The position numbers were made by a program, and so were the translations under genes. The notes beneath the pieces are model-generated. The model was not told where the DNA came from, searched no databases, and saw only the letters and a program-made list of their open reading frames with translations. DNA of 64,000 bases from Negativicutes bacterium. GTDB lineage: Bacteria; Bacillota_C; Negativicutes; Sporomusales_B; JARLHX01. The stretch is taken from contig JARLHX010000221.1 of NCBI GenBank assembly GCA_031292035.1, positions 1-64,000 on the forward strand, in the 5' to 3' direction. Positions 33,481 to 42,296 of the stretch are shown here, in pieces (the first letter of the stretch is position 1; each line of letters starts with the position of its first letter).

Positions 33481-33678
33481 ATGGAATTACTCAGAAATAG
33501 ATTAACAGTGTACGCGCTGACGCCGGAAGAAGTCGAGTCGATGTTGATTTGTCGATTTGGCGGGAAGATTGAGCCGGTAGATAAAGCCGGACTGGCGAGA
33601 GCAAGGCAGGTGCAGATCCAACAGGAGGCGCGGCAGTTGGCTTTTCAAGCAAGCAAACAACCGAAGGAAATAGTTTAG
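33481..33678 (+). CDS. Small paralogous-family protein, member 2 (65 residues)
   Basis: Shared core reads LTPEEVESMLICRFGGKIEPVD, clearly related to members 1 and 3, followed by a basic, Gln-rich tail (ARARQVQIQQEARQLAFQAS). The ATG at 33481 follows AAGGGGC and gives an N-terminus of the same length as member 3; a GTG at 33412 behind AAGGGTAAA would add 23 residues. Terminator downstream at 33768. Confidence 0.65.
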   Translation: MELLRNRLTVYALTPEEVESMLICRFGGKIEPVDKAGLARARQVQIQQEARQLAFQASKQPKEIV

Positions 33679-33767
33679 CTTATGGTAATTTTTACTCCGG
33701 CGTTTAATGAATAGCACCTCTCCTGATAGGGGCACAATATTCATACTCCAAACAACTCCCTAAACTC

Positions 33768-33794
33768 GCCGCCTGAACAGGTGGCAATTTTTTT
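33768..33794 (+). terminator. Terminator after family member 2
   Basis: A 7-bp stem (one G.U pair) with GAAC loop, then AATTTTTTT. Confidence 0.75.
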
Positions 33795-33917
33795 GAAGGG
33801 GTATTTTGGTACGGCAGAGTGAAGGGCAGGTGAAGTTTGAAGACCAGTGGCGGTGAAAGTGGCTTGTTTTAAACCCTAATGTTGTGGTGAAAATTTTCCA
33901 CAAGGATGGTGTTTCTA

Positions 33918-34121
33918 TTGCTGCTTGCCGATATACAATATCAAGAAGCGCTTATGAAATTGATCACTGCTTCTTCGGAAGAGCTTGAGCAGTGTCAGGA
34001 AAAATTTGATATGTTTGTCGCCGCAAATCCAGAATATACAGTCCCTAATGCCATTTTGAAACTATTTTGTCCGCCAGGAAGCAGGCATAAAGAAACCGAC
34101 AGATCATACAAAGGAGTCTGA
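33918..34121 (+). CDS. Small hypothetical protein, 67 residues
   Basis: Unknown. It reads LLADIQYQEALMKLITASSEELEQCQEKFDMFV, then AANPEYTVPNAILKLF. The start is uncertain: TTG at 33918 follows AAGGATGGTG at good spacing, ATG 33906 has none, and ATG 33954 is possible. It lies 3 bp ahead of family member 3, so the two may be coupled. Confidence 0.45.
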   Translation: MLLADIQYQEALMKLITASSEELEQCQEKFDMFVAANPEYTVPNAILKLFCPPGSRHKETDRSYKGV

Positions 34122-34124
34122 TTT

Positions 34125-34322
34125 ATGAAGGAAAATGAATTAAAAAGTTATACCCTTATGCCGGAAGAGGTTGAAGCGATATTGCAAAATAATTTTGGCG
34201 ATAAACTCCAGCCAGTCGATAATGTAATGCTTGAACAACAAAAACGCAAGCAGCAGCAGCACCAAGCAAATATGGAGACATATAAAACACGATTTCAAAA
34301 AGAGCCAAAGGGGTTGCATTAA
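34125..34322 (+). CDS. Small paralogous-family protein, member 3 (65 residues)
   Basis: Core LMPEEVEAILQNNFGDKLQPVD, then a Gln-rich basic tail (KRKQQQHQANMETYKTRF). AAAGGAG lies eight bases upstream of the ATG. A strong terminator follows. Function unknown. The three family members share a Pro-Glu-Glu helix and the FGxK(L/I)xPVD motif but are not tandem duplicates at the DNA level. Confidence 0.7.
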   Translation: MKENELKSYTLMPEEVEAILQNNFGDKLQPVDNVMLEQQKRKQQQHQANMETYKTRFQKEPKGLH

Positions 34323-34358
34323 TTAAAAGGGTAGAATCGCCCGGACAGATGGAAAGCA

Positions 34359-34388
34359 AAAAAAAGAGCCTTAGGAGGCTCTTTTTTT
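34359..34388. terminator. Bidirectional terminator
   Basis: A 12-bp perfect stem AAAAAAAGAGCC/GGCTCTTTTTTT, loop TTAGGA. It lies between member 3 (+) and the gene at 34400 (-). Confidence 0.9.
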
Positions 34389-34399
34389 AATGTCAGGAG

Positions 34400-34615
34400 C
34401 TATTTTGTCGTGATAGTCATCTGGGCAGTCGCCGGTTTTGCATAGGTTCCAGTTTGAACTTGATTGTTCTGGCTGCCTAGCTCAACGGTGTCCATTTGTT
34501 GTATGGGATGTTTGCGGTGCTTGTTCTGCAGCGGCAAATTTGAAGTTGCCTGCTGTTTTTGGTATTGGGCAATCGCATTCGTACCGGCGCCGATGGATGT
34601 GATTGAATTAGCCAT
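34400..34615 (-). CDS. Small hypothetical protein, 71 residues
   Basis: Unknown, Gln/Thr/Asn-rich, no TM or Cys (ITSIGAGTNAIAQYQKQQAT, DTVELGSQNNQ). The DxVELxS pattern also occurs in some flagellar regulators and axial proteins, but that is too short to assign. AAAGGGGGG lies upstream of the ATG. It is the only minus-strand gene in the accessory stretch. Confidence 0.5.
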   Translation of the reverse strand: MANSITSIGAGTNAIAQYQKQQATSNLPLQNKHRKHPIQQMDTVELGSQNNQVQTGTYAKPATAQMTITTK

Positions 34616-34629
34616 ACAGGACGCACCCC

Positions 34630-34920
34630 CCTTTGCTTGTCAATTTGCTTTTATCGCCGAAGAAGTTATATTATGGATTTCCTTCGACAGATATTGACAA
34701 ATACCTCTAAAAAATAAAGCATGAAATAAATTTGGCTATAAAACAATTAGGAGGGAGAAAAACAAGAGCTGTTCGTCCGCTTGGGGCTCGGATGTTGGAT
34801 CATCGAGGACAGGAGTGTTTTACAGGTTTGGGTGTGCAGCGCGGCAGGTATTTTGGCTGATGAGGAAGAATATATAGTATAGAATACAATCAATTCAAAG
34901 GCTTGGAAAGGAACATTCAG
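34630..34920. other. AT-rich divergent intergenic region
   Basis: About 300 bp between the minus-strand gene and the membrane protein gene. No gene, convincing promoter pair or riboswitch seen. A CTGATGAG stretch near 34857 lacks the rest of a hammerhead. Confidence 0.4.
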
Positions 34921-34922
34921 TC

Positions 34923-35309
34923 ATGATTCTGGGTTTTATTTTTGGTGTAGGTATTGCCTACTTTCTTACGCTCTTTCATATCGACCAAACCATCATCGCC
35001 GGAGTGAAGGACCTGATCAATATTAATATCGGCCAGAGTGGCTATTTTTTAATGATGGGGCTGATCGGCGGCATATCTCGTGTTATGATCGGGGGCTTCC
35101 TCACCGGATTGGTGGTTGCCTATCTGTTTACATTCGTCAAGCTGGACCATATCGTCATCGAAGGTCTGAAGGAATGGTTCAAGTACGATTTGAGTACCGG
35201 CGGTTATTATCTCTTGTTTGCTGTCAGCGGCGCGGCGCTGAGTTTCCTCAAGGTGGTGCGGGTGTTTTTGAAACCGGTATTTTATCTGACTGGGAGAAAG
35301 AGCAAGTAA
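34923..35309 (+). CDS. Hypothetical membrane protein, 128 residues
   Basis: Unknown. Three or four hydrophobic segments: about residues 1-18 (MILGFIFGVGIAYFLTLF), 42-72 (YFLMMGLIGGISRVMIGGF), and 95-120. Two similar loops (HIDQTIIAGVKDLININIG and LDHIVIEGLKEWFKYDLS) suggest an internal duplication of a TM-plus-amphipathic-helix unit. A terminator follows. Confidence 0.7.
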   Translation: MILGFIFGVGIAYFLTLFHIDQTIIAGVKDLININIGQSGYFLMMGLIGGISRVMIGGFLTGLVVAYLFTFVKLDHIVIEGLKEWFKYDLSTGGYYLLFAVSGAALSFLKVVRVFLKPVFYLTGRKSK

Positions 35310-35336
35310 AACTATAACTATCAATCATTGAGAGCG

Positions 35337-35363
35337 ACAGCGTCAATAGGACGCTGTTTTTTT
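35337..35363 (+). terminator. Terminator after the 128-residue membrane protein
   Basis: Stem ACAGCGTC/GACGCTGT, loop AATAG, then TTTTTT. Confidence 0.88.
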
Positions 35364-35396
35364 GTCACGCTTACATGATCCGGGTTAAAAAAGGAC

Positions 35397-35426
35397 TTGT
35401 CAAAAGTGTGAATTTTCTGTTAATAT
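35397..35426 (+). promoter_or_regulatory. Predicted promoter of the gene at 35477
   Basis: TTGTCA (35397-35402), 18 bases, TAATAT (35421-35426). Confidence 0.5.
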
Positions 35427-35476
35427 ATGAATGCGGCACTAAATGATATTGATAGAATCAAGGGAGCGGAATAACT

Positions 35477-35695
35477 GTGGAACAAGAGGGAAATTGGCGA
35501 CTATTAATGAACGAAGGCAAGGGTAAAATGTCTCGGTTGATTTTTTCTAACCGTCGCTGTCTTATTGACACCATTGTGCAGTCCCAAAATGCGGCGCGCG
35601 TAGTCCATAATGTCCTGGCCAACTCCTGGAACAGGGATCAGTTGATGGTCTTTTTGCGCGGCGAATCCGAGCAGGTTGTGCAGGAGGCGCTTTAA
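35477..35695 (+). CDS. Small hypothetical protein, 72 residues
   Basis: Unknown soluble protein (MSRLIFSNRRCLIDTIVQSQ, AARVVHNVLANSW). The GTG at 35477 has GGAG 10 bases upstream; ATG 35507 is an alternative. A promoter precedes and a terminator follows, so it is a monocistronic unit. Confidence 0.55.
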   Translation: MEQEGNWRLLMNEGKGKMSRLIFSNRRCLIDTIVQSQNAARVVHNVLANSWNRDQLMVFLRGESEQVVQEAL

Positions 35696-35743
35696 TAGAG
35701 CCAGACTGCAATATGATTTGTTCTATTGTTGATAGATTAGCTG

Positions 35744-35776
35744 TATCCTCTATTACTATTGATAGAGGATATTTTT
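35744..35776 (+). terminator. Terminator after the 72-residue protein
   Basis: Stem TATCCTCTAT/ATAGAGGATA, 8-base loop, then TTTTTC. Confidence 0.85.
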
Positions 35777-35856
35777 CTGTCTGTCTGGCTTTTTGGACAA
35801 AGCGAAACATAAAAGAAAACAAATGGTAATTTTTTACAAAACAAGGCAAGAAGGTC

Positions 35857-35884
35857 TTGCAAAAATACCAATATATGTTAAAAT
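35857..35884 (+). promoter_or_regulatory. Predicted promoter of the gene at 35915
   Basis: TTGCAA (35857-35862), 16 bases, TAAAAT (35879-35884), 31 bp before the start codon, leaving a very short leader. Confidence 0.45.
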
Positions 35885-35914
35885 TGGATTAAAATAGGTA
35901 GTGGAGGGAAGCTA

Positions 35915-36397
35915 ATGTCGGTTTTTAAAACATATATTGGTGACCTTGAAGGTCATAGTTTTGTCTGGAATCCGGATGACGCGACCTATAACAACGGCAA
36001 CATGCCACCGGCCCTCAGTCCGCATTTTCCAGTACTTAATGGTTTGGAGAGCGTGGGTTTCCGGCTGGTGTATAAGATTTTGACCGGTGAATTTTATGGC
36101 AAGCAGGTGGATTGGGGCTGCTGGGTCGCTAAGGTAAACAAGACACAGATCATCGACTTTATTAATACTCATTACCTGTGGGGTGAATGCTACCTTGGTT
36201 TTGGTGAGACCGATCCAGCGTTTGAAGACGAGTTGGGTGAGCTGCTGGTTGCGGTGCGCTCGTTGGAACCAGGTAAAATGTATGGTCTGGTAGCTTGTGA
36301 AGCAGCCGATCTTACGGCAATACACCGCAGGATGGCGGGCGGACGGCGAAAGACTAAGGCCAACCATGAAGGGTTGCCGAAACGGCGACTGGCATAG
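35915..36397 (+). CDS. Hypothetical protein, 160 residues
   Basis: Unknown. Soluble, rich in aromatic residues (GHSFVWNPDDATYNNG, VDWGCWVAKVNKTQIIDFIN), with a basic tail (RRMAGGRRKTKANHEGLPKR). Strong GTGGAGGGAAG box before the ATG. No motif recognised. Confidence 0.7.
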   Translation: MSVFKTYIGDLEGHSFVWNPDDATYNNGNMPPALSPHFPVLNGLESVGFRLVYKILTGEFYGKQVDWGCWVAKVNKTQIIDFINTHYLWGECYLGFGETDPAFEDELGELLVAVRSLEPGKMYGLVACEAADLTAIHRRMAGGRRKTKANHEGLPKRRLA

Positions 36398-36503
36398 GTG
36401 TAGGCCTATCGACCAGGGTGAAATGGTGCCACTATCGGGTGTTTGTATAAAAATTGGTTATTATGGTAATAATAGCGGCAACACGAAACTGGGAGGGTTT
36501 TCG

Positions 36504-37076
36504 ATGTTGCCGTTTCCTAAAAGCGCTAAACAGCGCATCATCCTGGCTTCGAGCATCTTTGCCGCGGCTTTCGTTTTGGCCTACTATTTCGGTGCGTTTT
36601 CACTTTTTAGAGAAACCGTACCAAGATTGCCCATGGAGGCAGAAGTGGCCAAAGACAGCAAACTGAAAGTCACCGCTAATACCGATTTGGTGCAAAAAAT
36701 CCTTTTCCTTAAGTGTAACGACGAGGAAGTATACCGTACCAAGCCAGCCGAGAATCTGGTGGGACTGAGTCTTTACCAGGTGCAGAAGGTGTATAACGGC
36801 TGGACCATCGACAGGTTTGACGCCCAGGAGGTGGATCTGTCGCTGAAGGTGGACAGCTATTGCCGTGAACATGCCAACAATCAGTTTGTCGGGGCGAAGG
36901 ACGGCTTTGTCGCCGTCTTCTATGGTAAACCTGGAGCCAAAGCGATTGTTAAGGAGATCACCGATATCCCGCTGAGTCGTCTGAGTGGCGAGGATGTCGA
37001 TGAACTGCGGCGCGGCCTTGTTGTCCAGTCACGCGAAGATTTGCTGCGTACCTTGGAAGGCATGCAGTCCCGGTAA
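36504..37076 (+). CDS. BofC-like protein (bypass-of-forespore C domain)
   Basis: 190 residues. An N-terminal signal/anchor (IILASSIFAAAFVLAYYFGAF) is followed by a domain whose C-terminal part, FVGAKDGFVAVFYGKPG and KEITDIPLSRLSGEDVDELRRG, fits the BofC C-terminal domain. In Bacillus BofC is secreted from the forespore and modulates SpoIVB signalling that activates sigma-K. The gene lies upstream of ruvC, as bofC lies next to ruvA in Bacillus, which supports the call. The ATG at 36504 follows GGGAGGG. Confidence 0.8.
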   Translation: MLPFPKSAKQRIILASSIFAAAFVLAYYFGAFSLFRETVPRLPMEAEVAKDSKLKVTANTDLVQKILFLKCNDEEVYRTKPAENLVGLSLYQVQKVYNGWTIDRFDAQEVDLSLKVDSYCREHANNQFVGAKDGFVAVFYGKPGAKAIVKEITDIPLSRLSGEDVDELRRGLVVQSREDLLRTLEGMQSR

Positions 37077-37103
37077 CTTATCAGGATGTATCGAAGCAAG
37101 CTG

Positions 37104-37133
37104 CCCGCGGGTCCTATGGCTCGCGGGTTTTTG
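37104..37133 (+). terminator. Terminator after the bofC-like gene
   Basis: Stem CCCGCG/CGCGGG with a 12-base loop, then TTTTTG. Confidence 0.75.
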
Positions 37134-37375
37134 TTGTCTCTGCGCTGTTTTCGGTCGATTTCGAAAAGAGATATATTGCCATGGAAATTATTGACAATAA
37201 AAACCTGTGACAGACGCTTCTGTAGTATGTCTCCGCCAGTGCCAGCAAATATAAGCCCGACTACGTGGTGGCTGCTGCAGACTCAGGCACTTGTATCCGC
37301 GCGGATAATCGGACCCGCGCCGGCGAAAACTAGAGAAGCAGTTGATTGGCGGATGCGACACCGGCAGGTGGAGGA
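37134..37375. other. Intergenic region without a recognised gene
   Basis: About 240 bp. An open frame 37086-37379 runs through the preceding terminator and has no ribosome-binding site. Nothing else is recognisable. Confidence 0.4.
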
Positions 37376-37381
37376 ATGACT

Positions 37382-37873
37382 ATGGATACTGAGCAAATTA
37401 TCATGGCGGCAGCGGCTGGGATTTCTTTGCTGCTGCTGATTTTCGCCGTGGACTGGCGCTATTTCCGTGACTGGGTCGTCGTCTTTTTATTCAAATGCAC
37501 GCTTGATTTTGCCTGGGGCAGCCCGGTGGTCAAGAAAGGGCTTATCGAATATCCTGTCCGGCTGCTGCCCGATTGCTTCGAGACAAGCATCCTCTTTGAG
37601 CTATGGGTCTTCCCGGTGCTGTGCATCTTGTACAACCAGATCACCAGGGAGCGGGGACTCGGACCGATACTCTATTATGCCCTGCTGTTCAGCGTAGGCA
37701 TGACGGCGGTGGAATACTCCCTGGAAGTATACACCGGACTGATCAAATACCTGCACTGGAGCTGGCTTACAACTTTTATCACCTTGACGGCCACCTTTTT
37801 GGCATCGCGGACTTTCATCGCTTTCTATCGCTGGGGATGCCAGTATTTTACCCCTAAATACCGCCAGAAATAA
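37382..37873 (+). CDS. CBO0543-type integral membrane protein
   Basis: 163 residues with about five TM helices. The segment GLIEYPVRLLPDCFETSILFE is typical of the small CBO0543 family of clostridial and bacillar membrane proteins, of unknown function. GTGGAGG supports ATG 37382; ATG 37376 sits too close. The stop codon begins the downstream terminator. Confidence 0.75.
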   Translation: MDTEQIIMAAAAGISLLLLIFAVDWRYFRDWVVVFLFKCTLDFAWGSPVVKKGLIEYPVRLLPDCFETSILFELWVFPVLCILYNQITRERGLGPILYYALLFSVGMTAVEYSLEVYTGLIKYLHWSWLTTFITLTATFLASRTFIAFYRWGCQYFTPKYRQK

Positions 37874-37909
37874 TGAAGCCCTGCAGGCTATGCCGCAGGG
37901 TTTCATTTT
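37872..37909 (+). terminator. Terminator before ruvC
   Basis: A 13-bp stem AATGAAGCCCTGC/GCAGGGTTTCATT (one G.U pair) with a 10-base loop, then TTTG. Confidence 0.8.
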
Positions 37910-38016
37910 GAATATGATGAGTGCTGGAATGGGCAGGGGCGAACAGAGATTTGCCCCTCCTTTGGAGGAAAAGCGCCGGGGGCCGTCGAATTAGCCTGGT
38001 GTGAGGAGGGCTGGCG

Positions 38017-38514
38017 ATGCTTGTTTTGGGAATTGACCCGGGAACCGCTATTTGCGGCTACGGGATTGTACATATGGAAGGCAGCCGCCTCAAAGCACTG
38101 AAATACGGCGCGGTCCAAACTCCAGCCGGAACGCCGACGGCTGATCGGCTGCAGGCGATTTTCAATGGGGTAGATGCTCTGATTAAGGAGTTCAAACCCG
38201 ACCTTGTCGGTGTCGAGCAGCTCTTTTTCAATACTAATGTTTCGACTGCCATGACGGTGGGGCAGGCCCGGGGGGTCGTACTGCTGGCTGCCGCCCAGAA
38301 CAGCGTCGAGGTGCTGGACTGCACGCCGCTGCAGGTCAAACAGGCGGTGGTGGGCTATGGTAAAGCGACCAAAGAGCAGGTGATCTTTATGGTTCAAAAG
38401 CTGCTGTGTCTGCCGGCAAAGCCCCATCCCGACGATGTGGCCGACGCGCTGGCTGTAGCCATCTGTGCCGCTCACTCCAGTGTGCTGGGGCGGTTGAAGG
38501 AGTATCGAAGATGA
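38017..38514 (+). CDS. ruvC: Crossover junction endodeoxyribonuclease RuvC
   Basis: 165 residues. Cleaves Holliday junctions held by RuvAB. The catalytic carboxylates are visible: Asp7 in LGIDPGT, Glu in VGVEQLFF, and the HPDDVADALAVA cluster near the C-terminus. GAGGAGGG precedes the start. Its stop overlaps ruvA (ATGA). Confidence 0.97.
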   Translation: MLVLGIDPGTAICGYGIVHMEGSRLKALKYGAVQTPAGTPTADRLQAIFNGVDALIKEFKPDLVGVEQLFFNTNVSTAMTVGQARGVVLLAAAQNSVEVLDCTPLQVKQAVVGYGKATKEQVIFMVQKLLCLPAKPHPDDVADALAVAICAAHSSVLGRLKEYRR

Positions 38515-39113
38515 TTGGTTATCTTAGAGGGAAAATCACCCATCTGTTCAACGAATCTTGTTTTATTGATGTTGCCGGTGTGGGCTATCGGGTATTTATC
38601 CCTAATTCGACCCGTCAGGAACTTGTAGTAAACGGGGATGCACTTCTTTTCACCTATCTGAATGTGCGGGAAGACGCCCTGCTCCTTTACGGGTTTTCGA
38701 GTCAGGCGGAGTATGATCTTTTTCAGCTTTTAATCGGCATCACCGGAATCGGTCCGAAGGTGGGACTAGGCGTACTGTCGGCCATTAGTCCGGTGGATTT
38801 TGCCCTGGCTGTGAGCCAGAAAAACGCAGCACTCTTGACCCGTATTCCCGGTATCGGCAAGAAGACCGCCGAACGGATGATACTGGAACTGACTGACAAG
38901 ATTGGGTTACCGGAAGGCGGGACAATCACGCCGGTCAAGGGTACTGTCGGTCGCGCCGGGCCGCCGGATGAGGCCCAGGAGGCTTTATCAGCGCTGATGG
39001 CTCTGGGGTATAGTCAGGCGGAAATCCTGCCGGCCCTTCACCAGGTGAAAAGCGAAGGCCAGACTGCGCCTGAACTGATCAAACTGGTCCTGAAGGAGTT
39101 TTCTAGGAGGTAG
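38511..39113 (+). CDS. ruvA: Holliday junction branch migration protein RuvA
   Basis: 200 residues. N-terminal OB domain (MIGYLRGKITHLFNESCF), two helix-hairpin-helix motifs (LIGITGIGPKVGLGVLS, LTRIPGIGKKTAERMILEL) and the C-terminal RuvB-contacting domain (EAQEALSALMALGYSQAE). Tetramers bind the four-way junction. The start at 38511 overlaps the ruvC stop by 4 bp. Confidence 0.97.
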   Translation: MIGYLRGKITHLFNESCFIDVAGVGYRVFIPNSTRQELVVNGDALLFTYLNVREDALLLYGFSSQAEYDLFQLLIGITGIGPKVGLGVLSAISPVDFALAVSQKNAALLTRIPGIGKKTAERMILELTDKIGLPEGGTITPVKGTVGRAGPPDEAQEALSALMALGYSQAEILPALHQVKSEGQTAPELIKLVLKEFSRR

Positions 39114-39116
39114 TCC

Positions 39117-40145
39117 ATGGAAGAAGAAAGAATCATCGCCGGAGGCGAGCTGGAAGGCGACAACTGGCAATATAGCCTTCGCCCCCGCCGGCTCAACGAA
39201 TATATTGGCCAGGACCAGGTCAAACAGAACCTGTCGATTTTCATCCAGGCCGCCGTAGCCCGGGGCGAAGCTCTCGACCACGTTCTTTTATACGGACCGC
39301 CTGGTTTGGGGAAAACTACGTTGGCTGGCATCATCGCCAACGAACTTGGCGTCAATTTCCGCATTACTTCCGGGCCGGCCATCGAAAGACCTGGCGATTT
39401 GGCAGCCATACTAACCAATCTTGGCGAAAAAGACGTGCTGTTTATTGATGAGATTCACCGCCTGTCCCGCGGTGTCGAAGAAATCCTTTATACCGCCATG
39501 GAGGACTACGCTCTGGATATTATTATCGGCAAAGGTCCCAGCGCTCGTTCCATTCGGCTGGATTTAGCTCCTTTCACGCTGGTGGGGGCCACCACACGGG
39601 CCGGGGCGCTGACTTCGCCGCTCCGCGATCGCTTTGGTGTCATCAGTCGCCTTGAGTACTATGAACACAAACACCTCGAATGCATCGTCGAGCGGGCGGC
39701 TGCCATTCTCAATATCGCCATCGACAACCGCGGTGCCCAGGAAATTGCCTGCCGATCCCGCGGCACCCCCCGGGTGGCCAACCGTCTCCTGAAACGGGTG
39801 CGGGATTATGCCCAGGTTGCTGGTGACGGAGTCATCACCGAAGATATCGCCGATAAGGCGCTGGCCATGCTGGAAGTCGACAAATGCGGTCTGGACAAGA
39901 CCGACAGGCGGCTGCTGGAGGCCATCATCACTAAATTCGGCGGCGGTCCGGTGGGGCTGGAAACACTGGCTGCGTCGATCAGCGAAGAAACCGAGACCAT
40001 TGAGGATGTCTACGAACCCTTTTTGCTTCAGCTCGGCCTTTTAAACCGTACACCCCGTGGACGGACGGCCACCATGGCCGCTTACCAACACATGGGTATC
40101 GCCTGCCGCAGCGGCGAAGAGGGAAAACAAGATAAATTGTGGTAG
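39117..40145 (+). CDS. ruvB: Holliday junction helicase RuvB
   Basis: 342 residues, AAA+ motor for branch migration. Walker [12 protein letters not shown], Walker [11 protein letters not shown], sensor ATTRAGAL, and the C-terminal winged helix ([20 protein letters not shown]). It starts 3 bp after ruvA, behind TAGGAGGTAG. Confidence 0.98.
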   Translation: MEEERIIAGGELEGDNWQYSLRPRRLNEYIGQDQVKQNLSIFIQAAVARGEALDHVLLYGPPGLGKTTLAGIIANELGVNFRITSGPAIERPGDLAAILTNLGEKDVLFIDEIHRLSRGVEEILYTAMEDYALDIIIGKGPSARSIRLDLAPFTLVGATTRAGALTSPLRDRFGVISRLEYYEHKHLECIVERAAAILNIAIDNRGAQEIACRSRGTPRVANRLLKRVRDYAQVAGDGVITEDIADKALAMLEVDKCGLDKTDRRLLEAIITKFGGGPVGLETLAASISEETETIEDVYEPFLLQLGLLNRTPRGRTATMAAYQHMGIACRSGEEGKQDKLW

Positions 40146-40155
40146 GGTATTGCTT

Positions 40156-40701
40156 ATGAAAATGTTACTTCATGTCTGCTGCGGCCCCTGCGCCGCCTAT
40201 CCGGTTCAGCACCTCAAGGAGGAGGGGCATGAACTTGTCGGCTTTTTTTACAACCCCAATATTCACCCTTACAAGGAATTCAGCCGACGGCTGGAGACCA
40301 CGTGCGAGTTTGCCGCCCAGGCGGGTCTTGAGCTGGTGGTCGATGACCGCTATACCCTGGAAGAGTTTCTTCACCAGGCGCTCACCGCCGGTGAGGGGCG
40401 CTGCCGCGAATGCTATGCCATGCGGCTGCGCGTGGCCGCCCGTTACGCGAAAGAGCATGCCTTCGACTGTTTCAGCACCACCCTGTTGGTCAGCCCTTAC
40501 CAAAAGCATGAGCTGATCCGGACCACCGGCGAAGCCATCGCAGCCGAAGAGGGAGTACCGTTCTGCTATATCGACTTTCGGTCAGGCTGGCCGGAAGGGG
40601 TGCGGATCAGCAAGGAACTGGAGCTCTACCGGCAGCCTTACTGTGGCTGCATCTTCAGTGAAAAGGAACGTTATCTTAAGCCGCGAAAGGGGATTGGCTG
40701 A
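40156..40701 (+). CDS. queH: Epoxyqueuosine reductase QueH
   Basis: 181 residues (former DUF208). Reduces epoxyqueuosine to queuosine in tRNA, replacing QueG in many anaerobes. The Fe-S and metal-binding cysteines are visible: HVCCGPCAAYPV near the N-terminus, GRCRECYAMRL in the middle and YCGC near the end. With queA and tgt nearby, the last three steps of queuosine formation are encoded here. The ATG at 40156 is 10 bp after ruvB. The last base overlaps the next gene. Confidence 0.94.
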   Translation: MKMLLHVCCGPCAAYPVQHLKEEGHELVGFFYNPNIHPYKEFSRRLETTCEFAAQAGLELVVDDRYTLEEFLHQALTAGEGRCRECYAMRLRVAARYAKEHAFDCFSTTLLVSPYQKHELIRTTGEAIAAEEGVPFCYIDFRSGWPEGVRISKELELYRQPYCGCIFSEKERYLKPRKGIG

Positions 40702-40928
40702 TGTTGCCGGAGTTTGACTCATTCGGCAAGACGCTGATGTTTTTCGGAGTCATCCTACTGATTGTCGGGGCGCTTGTTCATTTCGGCGGCAAGTACACCA
40801 GCCTGGGACGGTTGCCTGGCGACATCCGCATCGAAAAGGAGAATTTCAGTTTCTATTTTCCCATTGTCACCTCAATCCTGGTCAGTGTGATTCTGACTAT
40901 TGTGCTCAACATATTTAGCAGGCGCTAG
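40701..40928 (+). CDS. DUF2905 small membrane protein
   Basis: 75 residues with two TM helices (LMFFGVILLIVGALVHFGG, IVTSILVSVILTIVLNIF) joined by LGRLPGDIRIEKENFSFYFP, the DUF2905 signature. Function unknown, though the gene is often found beside ruvB and queA. Its start overlaps the queH stop by 1 bp. Confidence 0.92.
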   Translation: MLPEFDSFGKTLMFFGVILLIVGALVHFGGKYTSLGRLPGDIRIEKENFSFYFPIVTSILVSVILTIVLNIFSRR

Positions 40929-40944
40929 AGCCAAAGGAGTAGTT

Positions 40945-42285
40945 ATGGGCAAAAAAATTCTGGTATGTTTCCTGCTGCTGCTGGGGATCGTTTCTACGGC
41001 GGTGGCTGATGCCGATGCCGACGCGGCAAGCACTGGGCCGATTCTCCGGGTGGGGCTGCTCGCCAATCAGATCAATATCATTTTGTCAGCCGACGCTGAT
41101 TATGTTTTGACTGATACGGCCACTGCAGAGACATTGGTTGAGTTTAAGGCAAAACAAAAGGCGGCATTGTCAATAAAAAACAAGCAGATCACCATCAACG
41201 GCGCAGCGGTGGCTGCCCGTGAAATCAGCGTGACTGTCCGGGGGACCGGGCCGCAGATTACCGAAGTCAACAATCGCCATTACCGGGGCGCCATCACCAT
41301 CCATCCCACTCAGGGTAAAACCGGGTTGACGGCGGTGGATACCCTACCGCTGGAAGAGTATCTTTATGGCGTCATTCCCACAGAAATTTCTCCGGCCTGG
41401 CCGGTCGAGGCCATGAAGGCCCAGGCCGTGGCTTCCAGAACCTATGCTCTTTACAGTATGAAAAAATTTCATGACGACGGCTATGATGTAAATACCTCCA
41501 CCGATTGTCAGGTATACAAAGGCCGGGATATCGAGGACCCGCGGTCGACCAAGGCGGTAAACGACACCTTCGGCCAGGTCATCCTCTACCAGGGTAAGCT
41601 CATACCGGCGTTTTTTCACAGTGACGGCGGCGGCTATACTGAAAGCAGCGAAAACGTCTGGGGTAACTACGAACCGTCCCTGCGCGGGGTAGTGGACTAT
41701 GACCAGAAATCGCCTCACTACTACTGGAAAAAAGAGATGAAACCCCAGGAACTTGGCGATACCCTGCGGGCGGCCGGTTATGACGTCGGCACGTTGCAGG
41801 CTTTTGAACTGTCGGCGCTGACCAAGCAGCCGGTGAACGCCTCTGACCGGGGTGTGTCCGGCCGCTTAAAAACCATTCGAATCATCGGTTCGACCGGCAG
41901 TGTCGAAGTGAGCGGCGCAAAATTCCGCAGTGCCCTCGGCCTGGATAGCACCTTGTTTGATATCAAGGTCGTCCTGCCAACCGAAAAATCCTTCAATGTC
42001 GACATCGTCGACAGCTATGGCAATATCGGCACCAAAGTCTTTGAAGTCAACGTGCCGCCGCTGCCGGAACGCAACCTGATCACCGATAAGCCCACCACCC
42101 GCCGGATTGGCGGCCGGGGCGACGAGACGGTTGTATTCAGCGGTTATGGCTGGGGGCACGGCCTGGGGCTCTCCCAGTGGGGTGCCAAGGCCATGGCGGA
42201 AAAGGCATCAGATGGTGACACCACATATTTCAAAGAGATATTGAAACACTATTATACAGGTGTGGATATCCAAAAGTCTTATTAA
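40945..42285 (+). CDS. spoIID: SpoIID/LytB-domain protein
   Basis: 446 residues. A signal peptide ([19 protein letters not shown]) is followed by a SpoIID/LytB domain ([52 protein letters not shown]) and the C-terminal [19 protein letters not shown]. SpoIID is a lytic transglycosylase that drives membrane migration during engulfment. The location between queH/DUF2905 and queA is common in Clostridia. A related non-sporulation SpoIID-domain lytic enzyme cannot be excluded. AAAGGAG precedes ATG 40945. Confidence 0.88.
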   Translation: MGKKILVCFLLLLGIVSTAVADADADAASTGPILRVGLLANQINIILSADADYVLTDTATAETLVEFKAKQKAALSIKNKQITINGAAVAAREISVTVRGTGPQITEVNNRHYRGAITIHPTQGKTGLTAVDTLPLEEYLYGVIPTEISPAWPVEAMKAQAVASRTYALYSMKKFHDDGYDVNTSTDCQVYKGRDIEDPRSTKAVNDTFGQVILYQGKLIPAFFHSDGGGYTESSENVWGNYEPSLRGVVDYDQKSPHYYWKKEMKPQELGDTLRAAGYDVGTLQAFELSALTKQPVNASDRGVSGRLKTIRIIGSTGSVEVSGAKFRSALGLDSTLFDIKVVLPTEKSFNVDIVDSYGNIGTKVFEVNVPPLPERNLITDKPTTRRIGGRGDETVVFSGYGWGHGLGLSQWGAKAMAEKASDGDTTYFKEILKHYYTGVDIQKSY

Positions 42286-42296
42286 GGGGCAGTTCC

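Noticed and set aside
34616..34700. Sigma-D (flagellar) promoter for the minus-strand 71-residue protein
   Set aside because: A -10-like GGCGATAA is present, but no TAAA lies at the required distance.
34850..34880. Hammerhead ribozyme core (CTGATGAG)
   Set aside because: No stem II or GAAA partner segment follows.
37086..37379. 97-codon frame between the bofC-like and CBO0543-type genes
   Set aside because: It crosses a terminator, lacks a ribosome-binding site and has no sensible composition.
37900..38016. LexA box before ruvC
   Set aside because: No GAAC-N4-GTTC or similar palindrome is visible, so SOS control cannot be claimed.
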